A stretch of DNA of 64,000 nucleotides. It comes from Deltaproteobacteria bacterium HGW-Deltaproteobacteria-6. Lineage in GTDB: Bacteria > Desulfobacterota > Syntrophia > Syntrophales > Smithellaceae. The DNA is taken from NCBI GenBank assembly GCA_002840435.1, contig PHAT01000004.1:186001-250000 (forward strand), written 5' to 3'. The notes beneath the pieces were generated by a model. That model ran no database searches. It was not told the DNA's origin and was given only the letters and a program-made list of their open reading frames with translations. This document shows positions 40,321 through 50,500 of the stretch, piece after piece (position 1 is the first letter of the stretch; each line of letters begins with the position of its first letter). The position numbers and the translations under genes were made by a program.

Positions 40321-40767
40321 CTAATTGTTAATGTGCCCTTCTTTGGAAAAAGGAAAATCGTGGGATCCGAAGGCCGCTTTGATGACGGCCTTTCCCTCAA
40401 TCTTATAAGGCAATTTTTCACCGGTAATAATGATCTTCAGACTTTTGCCCCAGTCTTTAAACATTGCAACGACCGGCACCTGGACCCGCGTTGTGGCCGA
40501 CGCAGGAATCATGATTTCCTTTTCCAGATGCCCGTTCCCGATCTTTTCATTGTTCAGGTAAACCGTATATTCAAATGACCGGAGCGTCAGGTCAAAACGA
40601 TTCGGATTTTGCACATCAAGACCGAGAAAAAGATTTACCTCCGTCAGGGAGCGGGGTCTGAGGCTGATCTCGCTTACCACAATGGAAGGGTTTTCCATGA
40701 CCCAGCTCAGACAGGACACAAGCAGGACGGAAAGGGCAAAAAGACTGATCAGGCATTGTTTTTTCAT
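40321..40767 (-). CDS. LEA type 2 (WHy/LEA14-like) lipoprotein
   Basis: The start is taken at ATG 40767; the reading from 40824 lacks a signal. The 148-residue product has a lipobox (VLLVSC, Cys at about 18). A WHy/LEA14 fold follows: SEISLRPRSLTEVNLFLGLD, VQNPNRFDLTLRSFEYTVYL and NNEKIGNGHLEKEIMIPA. LEA type 2 proteins are desiccation- and stress-linked beta-sandwich proteins. It is convergent with yggS. Confidence 0.85.
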   Translation of the reverse strand: MKKQCLISLFALSVLLVSCLSWVMENPSIVVSEISLRPRSLTEVNLFLGLDVQNPNRFDLTLRSFEYTVYLNNEKIGNGHLEKEIMIPASATTRVQVPVVAMFKDWGKSLKIIITGEKLPYKIEGKAVIKAAFGSHDFPFSKEGHINN

Positions 40768-40897
40768 GTCGGCAATATACGAAGCGCGGCCTTTTGTGTC
40801 AATAGAATTCTGGGCGTAAAACATGGGGTGCGGCGCCGTTTGATGAACCGGAATAAACGCGGAGCAAAAATAATCGCCGATTGGATATTTCCTTAAG

Positions 40898-41443
40898 ATG
40901 ATATATATTCCAACGATGAATGAAGGCTATCCCGCAAAATATGAAAGCCGGCTTACGCTGAAAAATGGCAGAGCAGTATTGTTCAGGCCGATTTTGCAGA
41001 CAGACAAGCCCCTGATCGTGGATCTATTGAACAAACTGTCTCCTGATGCCGTCTATTTGCGTTTCTTGAGGCCCGTAACCGAACTTCCTGAAAAAATGCT
41101 CTTCCAGCTCACGCACATTAACTATGAAAGCAACTTTGCCCTGGTCGCGGTCATCGAAGAGCATGGAAAAGACTCCCTGATTGCCGTCGCGCGATATGGG
41201 TATGATACCGCCGAGAAGGCTACAGACTTTGCGATTGCGGTCCGTGACGACTGGCAGCATCTGGGCCTGGGCAAATACATGCTTGACAAAATCCTGAGCA
41301 TCGGCAGAGAGCATGGAATTTTCCGCTTCGTATCCGTCATTGATTCGACCAATCATAACATGAAGCGGCTGCTCAGGACGCTTGCTTATAAGGCAAACTA
41401 TTCTCATAAAGGCGGCGCCATTCAAGTTGAGGTTCTCGTTTAG
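40898..41443 (+). CDS. GNAT family N-acetyltransferase
   Basis: The 181-residue protein has an N-terminal strand (SRLTLKNGRAVLFRPILQTD), LSPDAVYLRFLRPV, and the acetyl-CoA-binding core with VRDDWQHLGLGKYMLDKILS (Q/R-x-x-G-x-G/A variant, about 116-135) and VIDSTNHNMKRLLRTLAYKA. This resembles the acetyltransferase domain found in Pat-type protein acetylation enzymes. The substrate is unknown. ATG 40916 is an alternative start. It precedes prmC by 20 bp. Confidence 0.85.
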   Translation: MIYIPTMNEGYPAKYESRLTLKNGRAVLFRPILQTDKPLIVDLLNKLSPDAVYLRFLRPVTELPEKMLFQLTHINYESNFALVAVIEEHGKDSLIAVARYGYDTAEKATDFAIAVRDDWQHLGLGKYMLDKILSIGREHGIFRFVSVIDSTNHNMKRLLRTLAYKANYSHKGGAIQVEVLV

Positions 41444-41463
41444 AGGAAAGAAAGTATATCGAA

Positions 41464-42318
41464 ATGACGATGCGAGACATTATTGCCAAAGCAACTCAAA
41501 AGCTGGACAGCGCGGGAATTCCTTCAGCCAGGCTGGATGCGGAAGTTCTGTTGGCTTTCTGTCTGGAATGCGACCGGATGGAGTTCATCAAAAATCCTGA
41601 CCGGATCATAGGCGGGACGCAGCTGAAAGCTTTTCATCAACTGATCGAACGGCGGCTGCGCTTCGAGCCGGTGGCCTACATTACCGGCCGCAAGGCTTTC
41701 TGGTCGCTGACGCTGGACGTTAATCCGGATGTCCTGATCCCGAGGCCTGATACGGAAGTGCTCGTCGAAGAGGCGCTGGCCGTCTTTCAGACAGAGGCTT
41801 TTCATCATCCGCGTATTCTGGATATCGGAACGGGCAGCGGAGCAATTGCGCTGGCCCTGGCCTGCGAAATTCCCGAAGCAAAAGTAACAGCCACCGACAT
41901 TTCAGAGGCGGCACTGGCCGCAGCGCAAAGAAACGCCGCCGCGCTCGGTCTGGCAAACTCAATCACCTTTCTTCCGGGTGATTTGTTCGAACCGGTTTGC
42001 GGCGAATTTGACATTATCGTTTCCAACCCGCCCTACATCGGAGCGACGGAGTATGAAACACTCGAAGCCGGCGTCAAAGATTTTGAGCCGAAGCTTGCGC
42101 TTTGGGCCGGACAAACAGGTCTGGAATTTTACAAAAAATTGATATATCAGGCACATAGCCACCTTGCGGAAAATGGCTGGCTTTTGTTGGAAATCGGCGC
42201 TAAACAAAGCGAAAGTGTGCGTGCCATCATGTCGGCAAATGCCGGTTTTTACGACCATATTGATGTACGCGCTGATTACGCGGGACTTTCTCGCGTTATC
42301 AAAGGAAGGAGAAAATAA
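41464..42318 (+). CDS. prmC: peptide chain release factor N5-glutamine methyltransferase
   Basis: The 284-residue protein has the PrmC N-terminal helical domain (about 1-75), the linker RRLRFEPVAYITGRKAFWSL, the SAM motif ILDIGTGSGAIALALACEIP (about 118-137) and the catalytic VSNPPYIG (about 187-194). It methylates the GGQ glutamine of release factors RF1 and RF2. The next gene, murA, begins with GTG directly after its stop codon. Confidence 0.93.
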   Translation: MTMRDIIAKATQKLDSAGIPSARLDAEVLLAFCLECDRMEFIKNPDRIIGGTQLKAFHQLIERRLRFEPVAYITGRKAFWSLTLDVNPDVLIPRPDTEVLVEEALAVFQTEAFHHPRILDIGTGSGAIALALACEIPEAKVTATDISEAALAAAQRNAAALGLANSITFLPGDLFEPVCGEFDIIVSNPPYIGATEYETLEAGVKDFEPKLALWAGQTGLEFYKKLIYQAHSHLAENGWLLLEIGAKQSESVRAIMSANAGFYDHIDVRADYAGLSRVIKGRRK

Positions 42319-43569
42319 GTGGATAAAATAGTCATTAACGGCGGCAAGCCGCTACAGGGAGATGTTCAGATCAGCGGCGCGAAAAACGCCGCCCTGCCGG
42401 TGCTGACGGCGGCGCTTTTGACGGAAGGAACCTGCACATTTTCCAATATTCCCGATCTGGTTGATATCAAAACCACCTATAAGCTTTTAAGAAATATGGG
42501 AGTGGAAATTGAAGGCGACAGCACGGTAAAAATCAGCGCTGAAAAAATCACCCATAGCGTCGCTCCTTATGATCTTGTCAAAACAATGCGGGCCTCGATT
42601 CTGGTGTTAGGGCCGCTGGTGGCGCGCATGGGCCATGCCCGCGTGTCTCTTCCCGGCGGCTGCGCCATCGGCGCGCGTCCGGTCAACCTGCACATCAAAG
42701 CGCTTCAGGACATGGGCGCCTCCGTGGAGTTGCACGGCGGCTATATCGAAGCGAAGGCGGACCGGCTTCGAGGCGCCAATATTTATTTTGATCTGCCGAC
42801 CGTTACCGGCACGGAAAATATCATGATGGCGGCAACCCTCGCGGAAGGCACGACGGTTCTCAACAACGCAGCCCGGGAACCGGAAATCGTCAACCTGGCG
42901 GACGTCCTCACCGGCATGGGCGCCAGAATCAAGGGAGCGGGAACGGACGTCATCACCATCACCGGCGTCACATCGCTTTCCGGAACGGAAGCCTCCATCA
43001 TCCCCGATCGCATCGAAGCCGGAACTTTCATGATCGCCGCCGGCATGACCCGCGGTGAAATCAATGTACTGGGCTGCAATCCTCAGCATCTGGAAGCGCT
43101 GATCAACAAACTGCGGGACACCGGCATGAAAATCACTCCCGTTGACGGAGGCCTGAATGTGAAAGCCGGCCCGAAAATCAACAGTGTGGACATCAAAACC
43201 CTTCCCCACCCGGGCTTCCCCACGGATCTGCAGGCGCAGATCATGGCTTACATGACCATCGGCAGCGGCCTTTCCGTCATTACGGAAACCGTATTTGAAA
43301 ACCGCTTTATGCATGTCAGCGAACTGATGCGCATGGGCGCGGATATCGTGATTCAGGGCGGCAGCGCCGTGGTTCGCGGCGTGCCCACCTTATTCGGAGC
43401 GCAAACCATGGCCACGGATTTGCGGGCTTCCGCCTCGCTGATTCTGGCGGCACTGGTCGCCGAGGGCGCAACGGAAATTTCCCGCGTCTATCATATCGAC
43501 CGCGGTTATGAGAATATTGAAAAGAAATTCTCCGCGCTGGGTGCGGATATTAAAAGGATGAAACAATAA
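42319..43569 (+). CDS. murA: UDP-N-acetylglucosamine 1-carboxyvinyltransferase
   Basis: The 416-residue protein starts at GTG 42319, with AAGGAGA inside the prmC end. It has [20 protein letters not shown], the catalytic-loop Cys in [19 protein letters not shown] (about 115), [20 protein letters not shown] and the ending [13 protein letters not shown]. It transfers enolpyruvate from PEP to UDP-GlcNAc, the first step of peptidoglycan synthesis, and the Cys makes it a fosfomycin target. It is one base from hisD. Confidence 0.95.
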   Translation: MDKIVINGGKPLQGDVQISGAKNAALPVLTAALLTEGTCTFSNIPDLVDIKTTYKLLRNMGVEIEGDSTVKISAEKITHSVAPYDLVKTMRASILVLGPLVARMGHARVSLPGGCAIGARPVNLHIKALQDMGASVELHGGYIEAKADRLRGANIYFDLPTVTGTENIMMAATLAEGTTVLNNAAREPEIVNLADVLTGMGARIKGAGTDVITITGVTSLSGTEASIIPDRIEAGTFMIAAGMTRGEINVLGCNPQHLEALINKLRDTGMKITPVDGGLNVKAGPKINSVDIKTLPHPGFPTDLQAQIMAYMTIGSGLSVITETVFENRFMHVSELMRMGADIVIQGGSAVVRGVPTLFGAQTMATDLRASASLILAALVAEGATEISRVYHIDRGYENIEKKFSALGADIKRMKQ

Positions 43570-43570
43570 A

Positions 43571-44872
43571 ATGAAAATCATTCGAGCCGACGCAATTGAA
43601 TTCCGGGATTTTTTTCAGGCCTTACGGGCCAGGGGCGGCGCCTTTACACCGGAGCTCTTGACCAATGTGGCCCAAATTATTCATGACGTGTCCCTGCGCG
43701 GCGATGAAGCGCTGTTTTACTATACAAAAAAGTTTGACGGCTGCGACCTGACAACGGCAACCATAGAAGCAACCGGTGCGGAAATAAAAAAAGCGGCGGC
43801 CCTTGTAAAATCTGAAGACCGGGATGTGATTGAACTTGCCGCTAGGCGGATTGAAAAATATCACCGCCATCAAACGGCATCCGGATACACGATGAGTGAG
43901 GAAGCCGGCGTGGAACTGGGTCAGCGGATACTGCCGCTCTCCAGGGCGGGCATTTACGCGCCCGGCGGCAAGGCTTTTTATCCTTCCACACTGCTCATGG
44001 CGGCCATTCCGGCGCGCATTGCGGGCGTCAAAGAAATCATCCTGACCAGTCCCGTAAAAGACGGCCGGCTCAATCCGCTCATTGCCGCGGCCGCCGAAGT
44101 TGCGGGCGTTGACCGCATCTTCAAGATCGGCGGCGCGCAGGCTGTGGCCGCTCTGGCTTACGGCACACAAACCGTCCCCCGCGTGGATAAGATTGTGGGA
44201 CCGGGCAACGCCTATGTCGCCGCGGCCAAAAAGCTCGTTTTCGGACAGGTCGCCATTGACATGATCGCCGGTCCCAGCGAGGTGGTGGTCATTGCCGATC
44301 AAACCGCCAATCCCGCTTTTGCGGCGGCGGACATGCTGGCGCAGGCCGAACATGATGAGATGGCGGCGGCGGTGCTCTTCACGCCTTACCCGGATCTGGC
44401 CGATCGCGTGTTAAAAGAAATTGACCGGCAGATGCAAACACTGCCCAAGAAGAGGATCATTGAAAAATCCCTGTCACAATACGGCGCGATCATCATTACA
44501 TCCGATATTGCTCAGGCAGTGGAACTGGCCAATTTCTTCGCGCCGGAACATCTGGAACTGATGGTGGAAAATCCCGCGGACCTTTTAGGCCAGGTTCGCA
44601 ACGCCGGCTCCGTATTCCTGGGTTCCTATACCCCGGAAGCGCTGGGCGACTACATCGCCGGAACCAACCATATTCTGCCGACGGAAGGCACGGCGCGGTT
44701 TTCCTCACCGCTCGGTGTCTATGATTTTTACAAACGAATGAGCGTATTGTCTTTCTCTCAAACGGCTTTCGAAAAACTATCCTCACAAACACAGCATTTT
44801 GCCCGGATGGAAGGACTTGACGCGCACGCCAACTCGGTGCTCGTGCGTTCTACAACCGGTAAAGACAAGTGA
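43571..44872 (+). CDS. hisD: histidinol dehydrogenase
   Basis: The 433-residue protein has LPLSRAGIYAPGGKAFYPST (about 119-138), the NAD and zinc-site segments KIVGPGNAYVAAAKKLVFGQ and DMIAGPSEVVVIADQTANPA, ADMLAQAEHDEMAAAVL (metal His) and FAPEHLELM. The ending TEGTARFSSPLGVYDFYKRM is also typical. It oxidises histidinol to histidine using two NAD and zinc. Other his genes are absent here; murA-hisD pairing is common in related groups. Confidence 0.95.
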   Translation: MKIIRADAIEFRDFFQALRARGGAFTPELLTNVAQIIHDVSLRGDEALFYYTKKFDGCDLTTATIEATGAEIKKAAALVKSEDRDVIELAARRIEKYHRHQTASGYTMSEEAGVELGQRILPLSRAGIYAPGGKAFYPSTLLMAAIPARIAGVKEIILTSPVKDGRLNPLIAAAAEVAGVDRIFKIGGAQAVAALAYGTQTVPRVDKIVGPGNAYVAAAKKLVFGQVAIDMIAGPSEVVVIADQTANPAFAAADMLAQAEHDEMAAAVLFTPYPDLADRVLKEIDRQMQTLPKKRIIEKSLSQYGAIIITSDIAQAVELANFFAPEHLELMVENPADLLGQVRNAGSVFLGSYTPEALGDYIAGTNHILPTEGTARFSSPLGVYDFYKRMSVLSFSQTAFEKLSSQTQHFARMEGLDAHANSVLVRSTTGKDK

Positions 44873-45017
44873 ACGGATAGCGTTTATTCTTCACCCGTCA
44901 AGCAACCTGCCTGCCACCCGACGCCCCGATAACCTGATGTTGAGGCAATTCAATATATACGGATTGCGGGAGATAACTGGAATTGCACCGGAGGGCAATG
45001 TATGAAACAGGACATTT

Positions 45018-45902
45018 ATGGAAAAAAGAAGACATAATGAAACACGGACTTTTCAGATCCTTGTCTGTTTGTTAACTCTTTTCCTGTTTGCGAATCACAC
45101 CCGGGCGGAAGACTGGATATTCTGTTCGGAATCCGCCATCGGGGCTGTGTATTACAGCAAACACAGCATTAAAAAAGTAAATGAAAACGTGATGAGTATC
45201 TGGACTCAAAACGTAGTGAATGAAAAAGCCAAGACAAAATATTTTTCAATTCTCCAAAGCGTCGGCAAAGCACCTGTTAATCCGCACTTAATCCATTATG
45301 TTTTTGAATTATCGGAAATAGACTGCGTAAAAGAAAAAACAAAAGATTTATCGACCATTATTTATGACGAGAAAGGCCATATGCTTTATTCATCACCGAA
45401 AGATGTGGCCGGTGGATGGAACAGCATCCTTCCCGATTCCGTTGCGGAAAAATTAAAAAATATCGTTTGCCGGGCTCCTGCGGCCTCTCAGAAGGTGGTT
45501 GCTGCCGAATCCGCGGTTACCGATAATAATCCGGATCAAGTTAACCTCCTGCACAATGACATGGCACAATCGGGTGAAAAAGCAGTGCGGAATCTGATTA
45601 CCAGATGGTTAAACGGCTGGCAATCAGGGGATATGAAAATTTACCGGAGTTGCTATGCCCCCGATTTTATATCGAGGGGAATGAACCGGAATGTCTGGAG
45701 CTCCCATAAAACCAGTGTGCACCGGAAAAGTAAAAACATCCGTATCAGGATTGAAGAATTGCAAATATCGGTGAAGGAGAATAATGCCACGGCAACCTTC
45801 ACACAATATTACCATTCCGACATCTTCAAAAATTCAGGCATCAAGAAATTAGAGTTAAGAAAAATAAACGATGAATGGAAAATATATCGAGAGATAATGT
45901 GA
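45018..45902 (+). CDS. secreted two-domain protein with C-terminal NTF2-like (Cds6/SnoaL-type) domain
   Basis: The 294-residue protein has a signal peptide (cleavage near TRA, about residue 30). The first domain (about 31-150, WIFCSESAIGAVYYSKHSIK, three further Cys) resembles surface-adhesin-like modules. The C-terminal part (about 185-294), with LITRWLNGWQSGDMKIYRSC, YAPDFISRGMNRNVWSSHKT and the ending RKINDEWKIYREIM, is an NTF2-like domain of the Cds6 type, which in other proteins follows L,D-transpeptidases. The role is unknown. A terminator follows. Confidence 0.72.
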   Translation: MEKRRHNETRTFQILVCLLTLFLFANHTRAEDWIFCSESAIGAVYYSKHSIKKVNENVMSIWTQNVVNEKAKTKYFSILQSVGKAPVNPHLIHYVFELSEIDCVKEKTKDLSTIIYDEKGHMLYSSPKDVAGGWNSILPDSVAEKLKNIVCRAPAASQKVVAAESAVTDNNPDQVNLLHNDMAQSGEKAVRNLITRWLNGWQSGDMKIYRSCYAPDFISRGMNRNVWSSHKTSVHRKSKNIRIRIEELQISVKENNATATFTQYYHSDIFKNSGIKKLELRKINDEWKIYREIM

Positions 45903-45929
45903 CGAGCATAAGTTTAGAGGATGCAAAAC

Positions 45930-45960
45930 AGCCCCATCGTCTGCAAGCGGCGATGGGGCT
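45930..45960 (+). terminator. hairpin terminator
   Basis: AGCCCCATCG and CGATGGGGCT form a perfect 10-bp stem around an 11-base loop, 27 bp after the stop codon of the gene at 45018. A clear T-run is missing. Confidence 0.7.
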
Positions 45961-46022
45961 CGGGTTTCATCGGGTTTTGGGAAATATTTTTCTCCGGCAA
46001 GCTCTTTCGATCGCAGGATTCA

Positions 46023-46733
46023 TTAGACGTAAAAGCGTCCGGACGCAATAATCGGCGGATCTTCATGATCGATCGCGTAAACGATCTCCTTGTTCATTTC
46101 CGCTTTAATGAGATCAACAACCGCGCGTCTCTTCGTCTGCTGTTTGGCGAAATTCATGACCTCGTCCATCAGCTGGTCAATGTGGCAGGCTTTGGTGATG
46201 ATATGATGCTCCTCGCATTCCTGCGCGGCAACCCGCTTTCCGGTTAAAACCATCTCATCGAGTTTGTAACGCGGAATGGCCTTCTTCATCGCCGCCATCA
46301 TGCCCGGCAGAAACGGAATGCCCAGATCAACTTCCGGGAAGCACATAAAGCCCCGGTCCGACCGCATGAAACGAAAATCAAAGTAGCAGCACATGATCGC
46401 GCCGCCGGCAAAGGCATGTCCGGTCATTGCGACAATCGTGGGCATGGGGTACAGTGTAATCTTCCTGAAAAGCACCATCATCGTTTCAATAAATTTTTTG
46501 GCCGTTGCCGCGTCATTTTTCTGCATGATCGGCATCAACCACTCCAGATCGATTCCATTGCTGAATATTTTTTCGTGAGCGCCGCGAACGACCAGCACAT
46601 TGGCATCCGTCTGTTTCTCAATATGATCCAGGGCGTCTATAAATTTATTCAGGAAATCCAGATTCAAACGGTTTTCCCCTTCATTCAACGTGACTACGGC
46701 CACCTGGCCCTCCATCTTAATCTCAATCGGCAT
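46023..46733 (-). CDS. enoyl-CoA hydratase/isomerase family protein
   Basis: The 236-residue protein has the crotonase fold: VVTLNEGENRLNLDFLNKFI, VVRGAHEKIFSNGIDLEWLM, the oxyanion hole in MTGHAFAGGAIMCCYFDFRF (about 104-123) and EVDLGIPFLPGMMAAMKKAI with the Glu at about 139. The layout is closest to delta3-delta2-enoyl-CoA isomerases of the PECI/ECI2 type, but hydratase activity cannot be excluded. It fits the acyl-CoA metabolism genes at 48.7-52.4 kb. Confidence 0.85.
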   Translation of the reverse strand: MPIEIKMEGQVAVVTLNEGENRLNLDFLNKFIDALDHIEKQTDANVLVVRGAHEKIFSNGIDLEWLMPIMQKNDAATAKKFIETMMVLFRKITLYPMPTIVAMTGHAFAGGAIMCCYFDFRFMRSDRGFMCFPEVDLGIPFLPGMMAAMKKAIPRYKLDEMVLTGKRVAAQECEEHHIITKACHIDQLMDEVMNFAKQQTKRRAVVDLIKAEMNKEIVYAIDHEDPPIIASGRFYV

Positions 46734-46944
46734 ATGTATCCTTCGCTTTCTCCATATTTTAGAAACCGCTCAAGGCAGTTTGCATGGCACCTTAGAGTTA
46801 AACCGGGATGATTTTTATCCTTTTCATGCTATATTTTCAACACTATTTTAAAGATAAAAATGACGGGGAAATTTTACGCAAACACATGTCCGGTAAAATA
46901 AACGAATTATCACCCAATTACATCGCCACCGGCACCGGTCTTGC

Positions 46945-47847
46945 TCATGCCTTAACGCCTTGCCGCAAGCCGGGACCGCGATCGCCATCCTCTTCATTTT
47001 TCAAGCTGGAAACCCTTTCATTCCCGGTAAACGGACAGCGCCAGGCAAGCTCGCAGGCGGTCAGCCTCAGCGGCTTTCCATCCTTGTTGCCGGCGCCATA
47101 ACGCGGATCACCCATCACCGGATGGCCGATGCACGCCAGATGACGACGGATCTGATGCAGCCGTCCTGTTTCAATTTCGACTTCCAGCGTGGATGTATCC
47201 GCTTCGGGATTTCTTGAAATGATCCGGTATCGGGTTACTGCCGTCTTTCCATCCAGAGGCTGGCTGATGGCGCCTTCATTGTTTTCCGGCATGCCCAGAA
47301 CCTCCACGCGGTAACGTTTGACAACCCTGTGTTCCGAGAAAAGTATGGAAAGCCGGCCCGCAGCTTTTTTGGAATGAGCAACCATCATGAGGCCTGCTGC
47401 CTCCCGGTCCAGCCTGTGCACCAGAAAGGCTTCGCGCCTCGGATTGAAATATGTCTCCGCCTGCCTGAGGAGCGATCCGTGGTCTCCAAAATCAGTCCCC
47501 TGGCTGAGGAGATTTGCCGGCTTGAACCAGACGCTGTAGTGTTTGTAATCCTGGAGACACGAGGCTATGGGTGGATCCATTGACAGGAGTTTCGGGTCAT
47601 AGTGCAGTTCAAGGATATCCTCTTTCCTGAGCCGGAAACTGGCTTTTCTCAGACGGATACGCCCGGAACCTTTTCGCTGAAGCCAGACCGCGCCTTTGTT
47701 CATGGCGTCTTTTACACGGCCCTTGGAAAGACCGGTGTAAAATGCAAGAAAGTCGCAGGCTCCGGGCGATGTGTCATCGGTTACGGCCCTTACGAAACTT
47801 AATTTCTCCGGCCATTGCGATGCCTGCATCAGGACTCCCTTTGTCAT
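46945..47847 (-). CDS. RluA family pseudouridine synthase
   Basis: The 300-residue protein has an S4-like N-terminus (LSKGRVKDAMNKGAVWLQRK), the KPANLLSQGTD entry, the catalytic VHRLDREAAGLMMVAHSKKA (Asp at about 147) and LEVEIETGRLHQIRRHLACI plus GHPVMGDPRYG. It isomerises specific uridines in RNA; the target site cannot be told. It is followed by the YdcF gene upstream by 9 bp on the same strand. Confidence 0.92.
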   Translation of the reverse strand: MTKGVLMQASQWPEKLSFVRAVTDDTSPGACDFLAFYTGLSKGRVKDAMNKGAVWLQRKGSGRIRLRKASFRLRKEDILELHYDPKLLSMDPPIASCLQDYKHYSVWFKPANLLSQGTDFGDHGSLLRQAETYFNPRREAFLVHRLDREAAGLMMVAHSKKAAGRLSILFSEHRVVKRYRVEVLGMPENNEGAISQPLDGKTAVTRYRIISRNPEADTSTLEVEIETGRLHQIRRHLACIGHPVMGDPRYGAGNKDGKPLRLTACELAWRCPFTGNERVSSLKNEEDGDRGPGLRQGVKA

Positions 47848-47856
47848 GAAAACCTT

Positions 47857-48624
47857 TTAGAAATCTTTGATGCTGTACCAGAACTGACCGACATACTCTC
47901 TGAAGATGACCGCGTTATTCGACAACCATTGCGCCTGCGGAATGTATCGGACGGCGGAAACGCCTGCGGGTGATCGGTAAAGATAACCTGCCGGCAGAGG
48001 CAGCACTTTTTTAAAATACTTTTGAAATTCTTTTTCGCTTCGTTTCATGTGATAGGCGGAGGTTACCAGCCCGATACGGATGTCTTTGTCGATAAACATT
48101 TTATTAAATTCTATCGCATGTTCATAAGTATTTCTTGATTTGGCTTCCATACGGATTCTCGCTTTGGGCACGCCGAACGCTACCGCCATCTGGGCCATCA
48201 GCTCCGCGCCGGATATTTTACTGTCATCATAGCCGGAACAAACAAGATATTTAGCGTCATATTCCTGATACATTCTGACGGCATGAACCAGCCGGCCGGT
48301 GGTGGTATCACTCGGAAATGTTTTGCCCAGGGCCTTGACAGAATAGACGCCCCCGCTCAATACGACAACCACATCAACCGCCGCTTTTTCTTCAGCCGGG
48401 GGGACCGCAATATAGTTCTTCTCCAGTCCGTAACTCAAATAGTTGGATACCGGCTCTATGCTGAAACCATAGAGCAGGACAATCATCAGCAATAAAAACA
48501 AAACACCGCCTTTTTTCCTGCTGGCATTAAGGCAGATGATAAAAGAAATGAGCAGAAGAATAAAAATGATAAAGACGGGGTCAACAAATGATTTGCATAT
48601 ACTGTAAACCTGTTCCATGGCCAA
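47857..48624 (-). CDS. YdcF/ElyC/SanA family DUF218 protein
   Basis: The 255-residue protein has two N-terminal transmembrane helices (about 15-35 and 42-60). A DUF218 domain follows (about 85-220) with DVVVVLSGGV, ARIRMEAKSRNTYEHAIEFN (conserved Arg, Asn, Thr, Glu) and IGLVTSAYHMKRSEKEFQKY. ElyC in E. coli affects undecaprenyl-phosphate lipid carrier metabolism and the envelope. The exact activity here is unknown. It could start at 48618. Confidence 0.85.
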   Translation of the reverse strand: MAMEQVYSICKSFVDPVFIIFILLLISFIICLNASRKKGGVLFLLLMIVLLYGFSIEPVSNYLSYGLEKNYIAVPPAEEKAAVDVVVVLSGGVYSVKALGKTFPSDTTTGRLVHAVRMYQEYDAKYLVCSGYDDSKISGAELMAQMAVAFGVPKARIRMEAKSRNTYEHAIEFNKMFIDKDIRIGLVTSAYHMKRSEKEFQKYFKKVLPLPAGYLYRSPAGVSAVRYIPQAQWLSNNAVIFREYVGQFWYSIKDF

Positions 48625-48750
48625 TCAACTCCCTGAATATTTCCGTTTTTTTGCCGAACAAACCCGAAAATCTTGTAACAGACCTGATCATACATTTCAA
48701 GTGTTTGCTGCCAGCAGCGCCGTTCATGAAACCATTCGGACAAGGTGCTG

Positions 48751-50265
48751 CTATTTGCCCGACTGGATGGGATCCCAGTCGTATCCCCAGATGGCGCTCC
48801 CCATGGGCATCTTGTAATGACGCCGCTCGTCATAAGACGGATAGCGCCGGTTGCCGCCTTCCGCAGGCAAAAAGTCGGCCGGAAATTTCGGCGGTATCAA
48901 ACCGTTTTCCCGGGCTTCCTTTGTAAGCCAGGGCCTGTCGTCCGGATGAGCAATCGAAATCAGCGCGGCGGCACGTTCATAACCATTGAGGCCGCGCAGG
49001 TTTACTATCCCGTATTCCGTGCAGACATACTGGGCAAACTGCGCCGGCACATCCACCGCCGTTCCGGGCGGCAGGAAAGGAACAATGCGTGACGTGTTGT
49101 GCTTGCTGCGCGACGTCATGGCGGCGACTGAGCGGCCGCCCCGGGCCTGAGCGGCGAAAATAATGAATTGAAAAAATCCACCCGTGCCGGAGATAGGACG
49201 CCTATCATAAAAAGAACAGGACATCTGGCCCAGCAGATCAACAGACACGGTGTTGTTGATAGCGACCATGTTGTCAATCCGGCGCAGAATATCCAGATTG
49301 TTGGTGTAGTCGATATCATAAACGGCCATGGCCTGGTTGCGATGGATCGTTTCGTAATACCACGCCACATCGACAGGAAAGGCAAACGTCCAGACACTTT
49401 TCCCATGGTCCAGATTCTTGTAGGCATTGGTCACCTGCCCCGACTCGATCATTTTAATGAGACCGTAGTTGAGCATTTCCGTATGAATGCCCAGATCCTT
49501 GAATCCCGCATCAGCCATGGCGGCGACGCATGCCGAGGGCAGCGATCCGATCCCCAGCTGGACCACATCGCGATCGCGCATGATGGTCATGATGTGGCTG
49601 GCAATTTCCTGCTCCACCGGCTTCGGAACAATGGCCTTTTCATTCATCTGCGGCCATTTATATTTTTCGCAGTCCACCTCCACCCAGTAGTCAATATCAT
49701 CGATGTGAATCGTGTTGAACCGCCCGCCTTCCGCCCAGGGATAATCGGCGCGCACTTCAAAGACGATTTTCCTGGCCGTCTGGCGAAAGACATTGCTGCT
49801 GTTGGTGCCGTAGGACATGTTGAAATAGCCGTGATTATCGGGCGCAGTGGCCGCGTTGAACCACCAGTCCATGCCGCGCTTCTGCCGGTCCGCATTGGCA
49901 AACCGGTAGTGATGCGCCCAGATGCCGCCCGCCCACCCCCAGGGCGTCCAGCTGGTAACACCGTTTTCTTCCCTGGCTTTGCGGTTCCAGGGAAAAAAGA
50001 AATGCTCGTGAACACAATGATACTGCTGACAGGGATCCATCTGCTGCAACTCCGGATGCGGATAAAAATTGCCGGCCAGCCAGAATTCGATATCTTTCAA
50101 CTGGCCCGGGCCGCCGCCCAGTCGTTGCGCGACAGCTTCCGTGCAGACGGTGGAATCACCGCCGACTGTCCCGTGGTTGATCCAATCGCCCGACTGGACC
50201 ATATCGGCGATCTGTTTGGCTGTTCTTTTCTTGTCCCTTATTTTCTGTTGTATCGGTGTTGTCAT
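48751..50265 (-). CDS. acetyl-CoA hydrolase/CoA-transferase family protein
   Basis: The 504-residue protein shows the acetyl-CoA hydrolase/transferase fold: IADMVQSGDWINHGTVGGDS, VQLGIGSLPSACVAAMADAG, LGIHTEMLNYGLIKMIESGQ (catalytic-region Glu in HTEML) and QMSCSFYDRRPISGTGGFFQ, then YVCTEYGIVNLRGLNGYERA. The family includes butyryl-CoA:acetate and 4-hydroxybutyrate CoA-transferases and acetyl-CoA hydrolases. With the two-subunit CoA-transferase next to it, a role in acyl-CoA exchange during fatty- or aromatic-acid metabolism is inferred. Confidence 0.9.
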   Translation of the reverse strand: MTTPIQQKIRDKKRTAKQIADMVQSGDWINHGTVGGDSTVCTEAVAQRLGGGPGQLKDIEFWLAGNFYPHPELQQMDPCQQYHCVHEHFFFPWNRKAREENGVTSWTPWGWAGGIWAHHYRFANADRQKRGMDWWFNAATAPDNHGYFNMSYGTNSSNVFRQTARKIVFEVRADYPWAEGGRFNTIHIDDIDYWVEVDCEKYKWPQMNEKAIVPKPVEQEIASHIMTIMRDRDVVQLGIGSLPSACVAAMADAGFKDLGIHTEMLNYGLIKMIESGQVTNAYKNLDHGKSVWTFAFPVDVAWYYETIHRNQAMAVYDIDYTNNLDILRRIDNMVAINNTVSVDLLGQMSCSFYDRRPISGTGGFFQFIIFAAQARGGRSVAAMTSRSKHNTSRIVPFLPPGTAVDVPAQFAQYVCTEYGIVNLRGLNGYERAAALISIAHPDDRPWLTKEARENGLIPPKFPADFLPAEGGNRRYPSYDERRHYKMPMGSAIWGYDWDPIQSGK

Positions 50266-50500
50266 ATTCTTCTCTCTTATTTTATTTTATAAATACACAA
50301 AACCCGGGAGGCATTTTTCTGATTCTGCAATGCCCCTTTCTCATGGTGCTTATTTGCTTTATTCAGGGTCGGGTTGCTATATCATAATATCGAAATGAGT
50401 CAATATTGTTCTGCAAAATTATTGAATGGATTTTAACTGAAGCCGGACGGCGATGGATGGATAAAATTTAAATCAGATGAGACATTGATGCATAAAAAAA

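Noticed and set aside
42607-43314. Long minus-strand frame opposite murA
   Set aside because: It is antisense to a conserved enzyme in a GC-rich gene; the His- and Asp-rich composition is typical of a shadow frame.
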